A stretch of DNA of 64,000 nt from Aegilops tauschii subsp. strangulata (taxonomy: Eukaryota; Streptophyta; Magnoliopsida; Poales; Poaceae): NCBI RefSeq assembly GCF_002575655.3, contig NC_053040.3, positions 461,018,780 through 461,082,779 of the forward strand, in the 5' to 3' direction. Position 1 is the first letter of the stretch; each line of letters begins with the position of its first letter. The translations under genes were made by a program, and so were the position numbers. Shown in pieces: positions 44,840 to 55,139 of the stretch. The notes beneath the pieces were generated by a model. It saw only the letters and a list, made by a program, of their open reading frames with translations, did not search any database and was not told where the DNA came from.

Positions 44840-47800
44840 TCATTCGAAAATAATGTCATGCCCGCACTGCGCTGCTGCAAGTTGAGAACCTTCTATGACA
44901 TCCGCAAAATAACGCTCGGGTGTGCGGTGCTCCTTGCCCTCCGGCGGCCCTCTGGCCACTTCAACGGCATTCATCTTCGCCCACCACATCTTGCAACGGG
45001 CGAAGGCCATGCGGGCACCCTCGATGCAGACCGATCGCTTGACGACGTCCTGCCGAGGATAGGCATCCACCATCCGCCTCACGAGTCTGAAGTAGTTTCC
45101 TGGCACAGCTTCGGCTGGCCATCGCCAGATTATAAAATCCTTAATGGCTAGTTCGGCCACCCTATGCAGCTCCACCAGATGTTTCAGCTGATCGGTGAAG
45201 GACACGGGATGCTCTGGCGCCGCATACTGCGACCAGAATAGCTTCTCCGTAGAACCCCCTCCTTCGGCTCGATAGAACTCCGTGGCGTCTGATACACTAC
45301 GTGGCAAATCCGCAAAAGCCCCTGGGGAACTCCGAACCCGGGTTAGTAAAAGGTACTGCTTCTCCGCATACTTGCTTTACATCTTAAATGCCTTACCCGC
45401 TGTGATCTTCTTGGCCTCCTGGATCTCCTGGAGGGCGGCCTGGGCCTCATTCCGTGCGGCCTCCGCACTCTGGCGAGCCTTGGCGAGTTTGGCCCCTTGA
45501 GCCGACGCATCATGCTCCAGGGCCTCGCATTTTTTCACCGCATCCTGGAGCTCCTGCTGGACTTCTTTGACCCGGGCCTTGAGCTTCTTACGGGCGGCTT
45601 GCTGCTGGACAGCCTTCTCCTCGGCCTCGCTTAGGGCCTTCCTCAGGGCCTCGACCTCGGTCGCGGCTCCTGCACATATTATGACACCGCGGTCAATATA
45701 CAACGCTTATTCTTTCCGAACACATAGCAAGTCGTCATTCACCTTGCTTCTCCTGGAGCCGAATTTTAACCTCGCCGAGCTCGTTCTCGGTCCGCTCCAG
45801 CCTCTGCTTCAGTTCAGAGACTTCGGCAGCATGCGAGGTTGCGGCCAACAGTGACGCCTGCTTATTGATACATATTAAGTTAGTCTCCTATAACAAAGGA
45901 TTGATCCTCTGTCCGGTTCATCTCGCCGAACACCGGACAGTGTCTCAGGGGCTACTGTCTACACGAGGTTTTTCTCTTTCTTACATCGAAACCTATCAAC
46001 AGGTTGCTGTAGGCTTCATTCAGTCCACTCTTGGCGGACTGAACCTTCTCGATCACCACACCCATAAGGACACGGTGCTCGTCCATGATGGAGGCGCCTC
46101 GTAGCGCCTCCATCAGGTTATCCGGCGCCCCTGGATGGACAGGGGCCACCGGTGGAAGCGGTGCACCCCCCTCCTTCAAAGGGGGCTCCTCGCCCGACTT
46201 CGGAGCCACATGAGTCTCCAGAATCTTATTCGGCTGAGGACCGAACTGGATGTGGCCCTCTTCGCCAGTCTCCATGGGGATCGGCTCCCTCATGTGTCCG
46301 GCAGTGGAGGTCTCGCCTCGTGGCGCCTCCCGGACAGCGTCCTGGGCTCCTCCCAGGTTCGGAGCGATCCTCCGGGACAACACTTCGGTGTCGTCCCTGG
46401 CCCCGGGGGAATGAGCAGGCGGTGGCGACATGCTCGCCATCTCCGACGGAGCCAATGAACCTCCAGATGAGGATCGCTGGATAAGGTCGCAGGCCGGACT
46501 GCAATAGTACAGTTAACTATGTCAAAATAATGAAGAGAAAGGGCCGGATGTGCGCATGAGTGAGCCATGTCACTTACGATGCGGCCTGGGGCTTAGTGCG
46601 GGGGCGTCGTTCCGGACTGCTGTCAACGTCCCACGCGGTATTGACCGCTGGGACACCCTTCCCCTTCTTGGGCGTTTCCGCCTCCAGACGCGCCGAAGCC
46701 TCCCTCTTCTTCCTCCTCTCCTCAGGGGGAGGTTTGTCTTCCTCTTCCTCCTCCTCTTCCTTGTCATTGTCCTCGGGGATAGAGGAATGAGCTTCGTTGT
46801 CTTCGGACGTCACGTCCGAAGTGCCCTTGCGACGGGGGCCACTCTTGGCCCCCTTGGCCTTCTTCTCCGGCGCCTTATATGGCACCTGCACCAGCATCTT
46901 CGCTAGACGTGGGATGACCGGTTCTTCAGGCAGCGGAGCTGGACACTTGATCCGCTTTGCCCTCTCCATCCAGTCCTAAAAAAGCAACAATGAAAGCTCA
47001 GGCGTGATCCTTGAAACAAACAAGTGGAGAAGGCATTAAAAATGACATACCTCGCTAGCGAGGTGTTTAGCGTCGTGCCCGCGATCTGAATCTGCGGCCG
47101 GCGGTTTCTCGTTGCCCTTAAAGAGCAACTTCCATGCACCTTCTTGTGTAGTCTCGAAGAGCCTCACCAGGGTCTGGTGCTTCTTCGGATCGAACTCCCA
47201 CAAAGGGCTGCTTCGGCGCTGGCACGGAAGGATCCGGCGAACTAGCATCACCTGGATCACATCAACGAGCTTGACATTCTTGGTTACCATGCTTTGAACG
47301 CGCGTCTGCAGCGTTATCAGCTCGTCAGGTGAACACCAGTCCGGACTCTTCTCGACCCAGGAGGTGAGTCGCATAGGAGCGCCGGAGCGGAATTCGGCAG
47401 CTGCGGCCCAGGTGGTGCCACGAGGTTCTGTGGTGTAGAACCACTGCTTCTGCCACTCCTTTACCATGTCCACAAAAGTACCTTTGGGCCAGGTGACGTT
47501 GGACAGCTTGCTCACCATGGCTCCTCCGCACTCCGCGTGCTAGCCATCCACCACCTTCGGCTTCACATTGAAGACTTTGAGCCACAGCCCAAAGTGGGGT
47601 TGGATGCGGAGGAAGGCCTCACATATGACGATAAACGCTGAGATGTTGAGGAAGGAATTCGGGGACAGATCATGGAAATCTATCCCGTAATAATACATCA
47701 GCCCGCGGACGAAAGGGTGGAGTGGAAACCCTAGCCCGCGGAAGAAATGGGGGATGAACACGACCCTCTCGGTGGGCTTCGGCGTGGGGACGACTTGTCC

Positions 47801-47888
47801 CTCGGTCGGCAGGCAGTGTGTGATCTCCTTCGCCAAATACCTTGATGGAGGAGACCATCCACTTGCCCTGACCTCCGGATCCGGACAT
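44840..47888 (-). pseudogene. Antisense six-exon gene (Transposase_28 / 'putative gypsy-type transposon' family)
   Basis: Read on the minus strand, I place exons at 47888-47051, 46975-46578, 46498-45985, 45857-45743, 45669-45397 and 45321-44840. All five introns (75, 79, 127, 73 and 75 nt) begin GT and end AG, and every join keeps the frame. Exon 1 has the motif FFRGLGFPLHPFVRGLMYYYGIDFHDLSPN typical of PF04195. Exon 2 is charged with an Asp/Glu run. Exons 4-5 form a coiled coil (ELKQRLERTENELGEVKIRL, KKCEALEHDASAQGAKLAKA). Exon 6 encodes LFWSQYAAPEHPVSFTDQLK. Two defects lie in exon 1: a frameshift near 47841 and TAG at 47540-47542. Total about 870 codons. Similar antisense ORFs are known in Tat-type plant Gypsy elements, but their function is not established. 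Confidence 0.72.
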
Positions 47889-47992
47889 GGTTGCTTGAGT
47901 GGAAAGGAGATGAGAATTTGGGCGCTGGAGCTCGAGATTGGGAAGGCGGAGACAGAGAGATGGCGTGAGAGAGGAAGAGGGAATCCTTATCC

Positions 47993-48003
47993 CCTTATAA
48001 AGG
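47993..48003 (-). promoter_or_regulatory. TATA box for the antisense gene
   Basis: Minus-strand CTTTATAAGGG lies about 105-115 bases upstream of the ATG at 47888, at a plausible distance for a plant promoter. This supports separate antisense transcription. Confidence 0.5.
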
Positions 48004-48422
48004 CAGCGAATATTAAACGCCTCCTCACTCGACTTAAGATTCGCCTATTCCCAAGGGCTGTATAAACGACATGGTTGGGTTACCCATGCCCGCATTGATG
48101 AGAATCCCGCGATAAGGGGACACGATCTCTACTTTGACAAGACGTGCCAATGGCAACCGCGTCTCGGGACGTGGGGCGTCGAACATGAAAGCAGTTTGGA
48201 ATTATGGCCGGTTAGATGTAATGTCGTGCTGCAAAAAGTTGTCAGCGGATAGAACTCGTGTAAAAATATATTCTCTCTGTGGTTGTGTATGGTGTGTGTG
48301 ACAGGTCCGGATTCTATCATCGCATCCGAAGACTATCTTGGAGTTCGGAAGGGGGAACCCGCCTTGCAATGCCGAAGACAATCTGCGCGCCGGACTCCTC
48401 GTCATTGAAGCCAGGTTCAAGG
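48004..48422. other. Gene-free 3' end of the Fatima-type element
   Basis: No gene seen. It ends at the junction with a Copia LTR. The last Fatima bases CAAGG (48418-48422) may be the left target duplication of that Copia insertion; no right copy is present. Confidence 0.5.
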
Positions 48423-49785
48423 TGTTGGAGATATGCCCTAGAGGCAATCATGTGATGATGATATTTCCATATGTATTCATGAGTCCTTTGTATTGTCCTT
48501 GAACATCATCAATGATATGTATCAATAAGTATGTGACTTGTTTGTGGAACTATGTATTGTATGATGATTGTTTTAATGGTCCCTAGTTGATAAGGTTATG
48601 CGGACACATATCCTTGACTAGTATACGACTCGGTTGATGACTATGTTTCACAAGTCATGTGCATGGAGATGCTAAACCGATATTATGGGCTCGGGGATGG
48701 AGATCACCGAGCCGGACATACCCACTTTGAGACGCAGCGAGATATAGTCATCTGTTAGTCTCAAGTGCAATGTCTATGCCATGTCCTAGATCTGAGGTCC
48801 TCGCATGTTCTCGGGATGAGGGTCGACTCACTTAGGGTCTATCAAACGCTACTCCGTAACTGGGTAGTTATAAAGGTAGCTTTCAGGTGAGTCGTGAGAC
48901 ATGCCGCAAGACATGGTTGACCAAGATGGAATTTGCCCCTCCTATTTGGAGAGATATTCTCTGGGCCTTCTCGAGTGATCAGATTCGGAAAGCATGGCCA
49001 TGCGACTTGGGTTAAGTGTTAACCCAGTTCGGGAATCTTTATCATGGTTTTGAGAAGAGAGGTCGAGCTAACACAAGGGTGACAAGTACTCGCCTTGAGC
49101 TCGACAACAAATATCGTGAGGCAAAAGGAATGTTGCATATGCCACATTGTTGAGGTTCGTCAAACGACTTTACGCCCACATGAGAGTTGGCACGTTCTGC
49201 TAGGAGCCACTACCAACTATCGACTCTGGTCGTGTCCATGTGTACGTGAACCTATAGGGTCGCACACTTAAGGGGCTACAGCCCATTCGGATTGGATCTG
49301 AGTGGAAAATGAATGTGGACTCCTAGTGGGCTCAAGTGTTGAGCCCACCTCGGAGGTCTATATAAAGGGGAGTGGGCACACCACTCAGGGTTGATCGGAT
49401 TGAACCCTGGTTAGCCACCGCCACTCCCCATGCCCATGCCGCGTGACCGGACCTAGCAGTCCGCCGCTCGACGCTGCTGCCCGTACGTGTGGATACCTTG
49501 GAGGCATCGCATCTGCGGTGCTTGGACGAACCGTTCGAGGGAACCGCGAGGTGCCATTCGCGGGAGATCACCGTTCACGGGTCTTCACTGTTCGCGGGAG
49601 ATCGGCAACGCGAGGAGGAGACAGCCCGGGAGATCGGCTACACGCATCACCAACTCTACTTCCGCTGTGGTGACTGCGCGTCTAGTGGTAAACCCGATCC
49701 CGTGTTCTATTTCCAGCAGCATGATCTTGGGTGCGCAGTAGAAAATTTTATTTGGCGCTAGCGTAGCGTACCGCGTGTTCCAACA
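48423..49785 (+). mobile_element. 5' LTR of a second Copia family
   Basis: 1363 bases from TGTTGGAGATATGCCC to GTGTTCCAACA. The TATA box TATATAAA is at 49359-49366. It shares short blocks with the other Copia LTRs here (ATGCCCTAGAGGCAAT at the start, CGTAACTGGGTAGTTATAAA in the middle, ATTCTCTGGGCC) but is otherwise diverged, so it is a separate family. Confidence 0.85.
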
Positions 49786-49786
49786 G

Positions 49787-50222
49787 TGGTATCAGAGCCT
49801 CCGTTATGTGGTAATAGATTCGATGATATGCATATGAGATATGTAGATCGGTTCAGGTGCGGGTCGATGAGATCGGTCGCGCATGTCAGTGTTGAAGGTT
49901 GGTTTCGTGATCTTGTTTCCATGATCGTGATGCAGAGGTCGTGACACGACTTACCCCTACCTGTCGGTTGTCCGCCATCGGGATAGACAGTGGAACGTAA
50001 ATCCGGATGCAGCACGCGAAGATCAATGAGATTGATCGAATCGGAACATAGATCAACACCTTGGAAATGTGATTTCCGCGGTGCTGAAATCTGTTGGAGC
50101 GGTCTCGGTAGAACGGCTGTAACTTTTGCATACGAACTCCAATTTGGCTCCACGACCTGTCAAACTGAAGCTAACGAAAAGTTGGATTAGCGACGAACCT
50201 GTGGGGGCGGTCTCAGTAGAAC
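49787..50222 (+). mobile_element. Primer-binding site and leader of the second Copia family, truncated
   Basis: TGGTATCAGAGC at 49787-49798 is the classic initiator tRNA-Met primer site. About 420 bases of leader follow, with a repeated GCGGTCTC(G/A)GTAGAACGGC (50099-50118 and 50206-50225), before the sequence turns into an F-box gene fragment. Gag, pol and the 3' LTR are absent. Confidence 0.8.
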
Positions 50223-50724
50223 GGCCGCCCGTCTTTCCGGGTGATCCAATCCTACAACGTGCGCAACGGCTGCCTCCGCGCACACGGGCCCAGCACCGCC
50301 GAGGTGGGGGCCTGGCGGTGCATCACAGCACAGCGCTTCCCGCAGAGCAGAGCCATTGGACCACCGCTGCGGCCATCTTTGTCGGAGGCGGAGCTCCTGC
50401 TTTAGAACGTGGCCAACTGTCTGGGAGCAAGCTGCCCGCCCTCATACAGAACCCGCAGCAGGGATAACTGACGACCACAAGTGGAGGTTCACACAGCATC
50501 GAGGGTCAGCCAACAAAGCGAAGCAGGCGGCGGCGCACGAGGCCGTCACGTTCCTGCGGAGTCGGTTCCGTAGCATCCTGGACGACAGCCCATGGAGCTC
50601 CGTCCCTCACTACCACAGCCACGTCGATGAGGAGGAAGAAGCAGTCCAAGAAGACAACAACAACTACGACGACGAAGACTACGATCTGTTTGGGTATAAA
50701 CATTGGTACGGAGACATGTACTAG
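50223..50724 (+). pseudogene. 3' fragment of an F-box/DUF295 paralogue
   Basis: This stretch aligns with 54570-55139, the last third of the intact F-box gene. It includes the block read as VRNGCLRAHGPSTAEVGAWR, and the C-terminal QAAAHEAVTFLRSRF and PHYHSHVDEEEEA. Against the intact gene it has a 1-base gain near 50240, a Trp codon changed to TAG at 50403-50405, about 60 bases missing near 50455-50480, and a later frame change. It ends KHWYGDMY and TAG at 50722-50724. The homology continues weakly into the 3' flank (50725-50860 against 55140-55240), so it is a genomic duplicate, not a processed copy. Confidence 0.85.
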
Positions 50725-50860
50725 TAATTAGCTAGCTGCTGCTTAATTTGGCCTTCACTTGAGCGCCATTGCTTTTTTCTAGGGGTACTTGAGCGCCACT
50801 GCTTTGCCCTACAATACAGTGCACAGCGTGCACAAAACATGCGCTTGATTGGGTGACTCT

Positions 50861-51460
50861 TACTTATCTCTGCTACTAGGAAACGTGTCCGTGCCTTGTA
50901 GCGGGAGACACAAATATTAAGCTATACCCAAATAAATACGACTCGATACCCTGGCATATGTGAGCGCCCTCTATTTTAATACGGTGACCCATCATGTTGT
51001 CACTTATCTTTTTTCCCATCCTTGTTGATGATGGCCGCATGCACGTGATCACAATGCATTTCACGTGGCAAATCCCAAGGCTACAAGTTTCTCACTGCAT
51101 GCCACACTTGTCATTGTGTCGCGCAAGGAAATTTTTAAAACTTTAAATACAAATCTGGTCGATCACGAACTACTCCAACGCCTGGACATATACATCTTTC
51201 CAAAACTAATCAAATTCTAAACATAGAAGACTTTGCGCTCAAGTTCTCGAGCTTTTTAGATCAATCTTATGGAGAAGAACTAAAATAGACCACGTGATAT
51301 GCTTAGAAAAACTTTATGAGCACAATTTCAAACAATATGAAAATATATGTTAAGTCAATGGTTTACATAAATCTTATACCGATAGTTAATAGGAATCAAC
51401 ATCCACTATGGTACTAATAATAGCTTATGTGATAGTTTCAAGCGATCTTATCTACTAAAT
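50861..51460. other. Gene-free spacer
   Basis: AT-rich, no repeats recognised, no supported gene. Confidence 0.5.
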
Positions 51461-52920
51461 GGCAAGCAGGTGAGGCTTGCAAAGGCAAGCTACGCCCGAC
51501 CCCCGCGCCGCCCGAGCCTGGCAACACGGGGGAAACCCAGCCGCCGGAGGTCCGACCACCACCTTCCGCCCACCTACGCGTCGCCGTCGTCGGAGGGCGG
51601 GCCGGCGAAGCCGTGCCGGCCCTGGGATGGCTGTGGCGGGGCCCTCTTTTTTCTCCTCTATCGCTCCCTCCCGCCCCTCTGCCTGCTCCACCCCCAGATT
51701 CGATCCACGGCGACGCCGGCTGCCTCCTCTGATGGCGGGGCCGGCCATCCCCTGCTGTCTCCCCTCCGACTCGCTGGGCGGCGCGGGTGGCTTCCTCCGG
51801 CTGCGGCTCCCCTAGGCGGCGCGGCTCCAACCCTCCCCAGATGCGATATGGGGGCTCCTCGCCCGGCCGGCTGCGGTGCTCTCCGGCCGGCTGTCGTGGC
51901 GGCCGGACGCGCCCTCCTCGCTGCGAATCACCCCTCCATCACCCCCCCCCCCCCCCCCCCCACCCCGTGTTCGAGCTTCGTGCCATGGAGATGTTTCTGT
52001 TCCACGGTGGCTGTTTCTGTAGCGTGCCGACCGGGAGCTTTGCGCGCGAGTATTCTGCACCACCATCACCACCATCCCGCAGGGGCGGCTTCGGCACAGC
52101 GGCCATGGACCTGCACCCCCTCCTGTGTCCATGGCCGGCTGGCGCGGCTTCGGATCCGATCTGCCTCGGAAGCTGCGCTCTTTCCAGCTCCTTTGGCTTG
52201 TTGGATCCACGACGTCTCGGCACCACCACAACCCTGTTGGCACCCTTGGTTGGCCGTCCACCCCGGTGCATCTTTGATTCCGGCACCCTCCGTGAGCTGC
52301 GTCCCATTCCAGCTCCTTGGGTCTGCCGGCGTCCCTGCTGCTCTGGTCCCGGTGGCCTAGATCTGCGCTCGTCCGGGGCTTGGCCACCTTCGCATCCTCA
52401 CATTCCGCTCAGCCATGCAACCTCGCCCTCCTTCGAAGCTCGCACGTCTGGCGGCGCTCGGTGCCTCCTCGGCGTCAGGCATGGTTCCCCCTCCAGCGGT
52501 TGCAATCCCTGCGCATGCCCGACTTCCTCTTCTTCGACTCATACTCTGACGGCTTGGGATTGCTCGCTACGTTCGTGCGTTCCAGCTGGCCGCATCTGAC
52601 GCGTGCTGGGATCATGTAGGCTACTTCGTGAGCATCCGTCGGCGTGCTGATGCTGCGTTCTTGTGGCGTTGCTGCATGCTTGTGTGCTTATGTGGGTCGC
52701 CGTGCGTGCATATAAGCTGTTTGATAGTATGCCTGAACACTGTTCAGACAATTTGAGAAGAATTTTAAGGAGCGTGGTTGCAAGTGGAGACATACAGGGG
52801 TTTAAATCCGACACGCACGGGCAGGGTTTAAATCCGACACACACGGGCAGTGACTGGTCGCGTCCGCGCCTGTATAAGGGACAGAATTAGTCCATCACCG
52901 CTGTAGATGCTCTTATGTCC
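51461..52920 (+). other. GC-rich block of unknown origin
   Basis: From about 51470 to 52620 the DNA is strongly GC- and C-rich with long stop-free stretches in several frames on both strands, which reflects base composition. It contains a 17-20 base C run near 51943-51961 and clusters of CCACCATCACCACC. At 52801-52850 a 26-bp unit (TTTAAATCCGACACGCACGG...) occurs twice. It ends near 52920 in CTGTAGATGCTCTTA, the reverse complement of which resembles termini of Triticeae DNA-transposon remnants. It could be the GC-rich 5' leader of a LINE or a DNA element with captured sequence; I cannot decide. Confidence 0.4.
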
Positions 52921-53060
52921 TTAGTTTCAAGTTTCCATTCTATTAATTTTGTATCCGTTGCAACCCACGCAGACCTTTTAGCTAGTAAAGAAAACAGCCC
53001 CAAAGGCCTGAAACAACTAGTGAACAGGGGATGGGAAAAGCATCAAATAAGAAGAATCAA

Positions 53061-53354
53061 CCTGTGGTTGAGATGGTTAAGTGGATAGTGGTATCCCCAA
53101 CCCACCAGGGTTGAAATCCTGGTGCTCGCATTATTCCTGAATTTATTTCAGGATTTCCGGCGATGCGCTTTCAGTGTGAGGAGACGTTCCCATCGACGAC
53201 GAGGCGCCTATAATGGCTTCGTAAATCTTAAGATGATATGCCGGCTCAGTGTCTCGAAGGTGCTCATAGGGGTAGGGTGTGCGTGTATGCGTTCATAGGG
53301 GTGAGTGTATGCGCGTGTATATGAGTGCTTGTGTCTGTATTGATCCTAAAAAAA
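53061..53354 (+). mobile_element. Au-type SINE
   Basis: It begins with a tRNA-like promoter: A box around TGGTTGAGATGGTTAAGTGG and B box GGTTGAAATCC (53111-53121). The body TTATTTCAGGATTTCCGGCG, GAGGAGACGTTCCC and GATGATATGCCGGCTCAG follows, then a TG-rich 3' part (GGGGTGAGTGTATGCGCG) and a short A run (53347-53353). This matches my memory of Au SINEs. No clear target duplication is visible. It sits about 230 bases upstream of the F-box gene, possibly in its promoter. Confidence 0.85.
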
Positions 53355-53491
53355 TATATGAGAAAAGAACGTTTGAGTTCAGGCCCCCAACCCAATCGAG
53401 TCAAGATGAGTTACGTTCTTGGACTCTTTTTTTGAGAACATATATTACGATGGCCTCTCCACCGGGCGTATCCCTACCAAATAAATCACGT

Positions 53492-53499
53492 TTTATAAG
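53492..53499 (+). promoter_or_regulatory. TATA-like box of the F-box gene
   Basis: TTTATAAG within CGTTTTATAAGAGC lies about 90 bases before the ATG at 53586. A plausible core promoter, not proven. Confidence 0.45.
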
Positions 53500-53585
53500 A
53501 GCAATACGTAGTTACGTGCTGTTCCCAAAGATACTCCTATTTATTATTGTTCGCGTTGAGTTGCTCGACAAGATCGGCGATCATC

Positions 53586-55139
53586 ATGCTACCACCGAAG
53601 AAACTAGCGGGGCACCACCGCAGTCCGTGGTCCGACCTCCCGCACGATCTGCTTACAACCATCCTCGACCGGCTCACCGCGGCCTCCCCGGCCCTTCGCG
53701 ACCGCGCCCGCTTCGGTGGCGTGTGCCAGACATGGCGCGCCGCCGAGCGCGCCCACCCGCGCCCTCCCATGCCATGGCTCGTCGCCCCTGGGCACTACGT
53801 CAGCCTCCACGATGCCGCCATCTACCGCGTCCCGCTGCCCGAGGACGCCGCCGCTGCCATCTGCCGAGGCTCCTTCGGCGACTGGCTCGCCCTCGTGCCG
53901 CCGCTCTCAGGGCGCCCCTTCTTGCTCAACGCTTTCACAAAGGAGCGGATCAAGCTGCCGCGGTGGACCAAAGAGCCGATGGTTAAGTTTGTCCTGTCGG
54001 CCGCACCGGACGCCAAGGCTTGCACTGTGGTCGCCATTGTTGAGACTGGAGACGGCGCCTATATACAGAGATTTAAGATCGTCTTCTGCCACCTGAGGAG
54101 GGGACGACGACAAGGGCGCTCCTGGGAGATTTTGACTAAGGCATTCAGGCTCCAAGATATCATCTTCTTCGAGAGGAAACTCCATGCCCTTGACATCGAA
54201 GCCCGCATCCATGTCTTTCAGGAAGAAGACCTCCAACAGGTCCCTGATAAGCGATGGAGCATGCCGTCTGCGAAGCAGCGATTCTACAACGTCAAGATGT
54301 ACCTGGTTGTCCTCCATGGGAGGCTGCACATGGTTGGCAGGGGCTTAAAGACGACCAGGTGGACGACCTTCACCAACAATATAGAGGTATTCGCACTCGT
54401 CGGCGAAATGGCGAAGCCGCCGGTGCCAGTCAAGGACTTTGGCGGGCACGCGATCTTCGTCGGTGACGCCTGCTGCGACGCTTTCGTAATTGAGGCAGCC
54501 GCTATAGGCCGCATGATAAGGGAGAACCAGATTTGCTTCGTCGACGACGAGAAGAACGTGGCGTTGCTGGCCGCCCATGGCCGCCGGCCTTTCCGGCTGC
54601 TGCAATCCTACGACGTGCGCAACGGCTGTCTTCGCGCATATGGACCCAGCACCGCCGCGGTGGGGGCCTGGCGGTGCGGCACAGCACAGCGCTTCCCGCA
54701 GAGCAGAGCCATTGGACCACCGCTGCTGGCGTCTTTGTCGGAGGCGGAGGTGCTGTTGTGGAACGTGACCAACTGCCTAGGAACATGGGACCCGCCCTTT
54801 TATACAACACGCCATCAGGACGATGGAGCAAACGTCGCCGTGACCGTGGAGATCGGGGTGCCCAGGACATCAAGAATGATGGAAGAGGAAGAGCCCCTCC
54901 TGGAGTGGAGTTTCACGCAGCAGCGGGGGTCAGCCAAGAAAGCGAAGCAGGCGGCGGCGCACGAGGCCGTCACGTTCCTGCGGAGTCGGTTTCGCAGCAT
55001 CCTAGATGACAGCCCCTGGAGCTCCGTCCCTCACTACCATAGCCACGTCGAAGAAGAGGAAGAAGCAGTTCTTGAAGACGACACCAAAGCCCGCCGTTTG
55101 TTTGGGTATAGACATTGGTACGGAGACTTTTACTATTAG
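53586..55139 (+). CDS. F-box/DUF295 protein with dsRBD-like C-terminal tail
   Basis: A single-exon, uninterrupted frame of 517 codons. The first ATG is 53586 (MLPPKKLAGHHRSPWSDLPH); the frame is open further upstream but without ATG. An F-box lies at about residues 15-55 (WSDLPHDLLTTILDRLTAAS, VCQTWRAAER), predicting an adaptor that binds SKP1 in an SCF ubiquitin ligase. DUF295-type repeats follow (FVGDACCDAFVI, about 288; ENQICFVDDEKN, about 315). The last 80 residues hold GSAKKAKQAAAHEAVTFLRS, like the final helix of a double-stranded-RNA-binding fold, then PWSSVPHYHSH and an acidic stretch. A broken paralogue lies 2.9 kb upstream, so this is the surviving member of a tandem pair. The target is unknown. 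Confidence 0.85.
   Translation: MLPPKKLAGHHRSPWSDLPHDLLTTILDRLTAASPALRDRARFGGVCQTWRAAERAHPRPPMPWLVAPGHYVSLHDAAIYRVPLPEDAAAAICRGSFGDWLALVPPLSGRPFLLNAFTKERIKLPRWTKEPMVKFVLSAAPDAKACTVVAIVETGDGAYIQRFKIVFCHLRRGRRQGRSWEILTKAFRLQDIIFFERKLHALDIEARIHVFQEEDLQQVPDKRWSMPSAKQRFYNVKMYLVVLHGRLHMVGRGLKTTRWTTFTNNIEVFALVGEMAKPPVPVKDFGGHAIFVGDACCDAFVIEAAAIGRMIRENQICFVDDEKNVALLAAHGRRPFRLLQSYDVRNGCLRAYGPSTAAVGAWRCGTAQRFPQSRAIGPPLLASLSEAEVLLWNVTNCLGTWDPPFYTTRHQDDGANVAVTVEIGVPRTSRMMEEEEPLLEWSFTQQRGSAKKAKQAAAHEAVTFLRSRFRSILDDSPWSSVPHYHSHVEEEEEAVLEDDTKARRLFGYRHWYGDFYY

Larger units (their letters stand above)
39732..48422 (+). mobile_element. Fatima-type Gypsy element, 3' LTR missing
   Basis: It has a 5' LTR, a gag-protease frame on the plus strand, no reverse transcriptase or integrase, and a multi-exon gene on the minus strand. 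The sequence stops at 48422 in GCCAGGTTCAAGG, where by memory of the family the polypurine tract and 3' LTR should follow within a few bases. A Copia LTR begins there instead. It is non-autonomous and truncated. Confidence 0.8.

Noticed and set aside
46135..46979. Plus-strand frames opposite the antisense gene
   Set aside because: They are shadows of the minus-strand exons, whose splice joins and coiled-coil patterns support the minus strand.
51470..52599. Long open frames of 270-296 codons in the GC-rich block
   Set aside because: Several frames on both strands are open at once, the products are low-complexity Pro/Ala/Arg/His-rich, and no domain is seen. This is a composition effect.
52700..52760. 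A PPR-like word (KLFDSMPE) in one frame
   Set aside because: A single eight-residue match without further PPR units on either side; likely chance or a tiny fragment.
53061..53135. Possible tRNA gene
   Set aside because: The A and B boxes belong to a SINE head; no cloverleaf with acceptor stem could be drawn.
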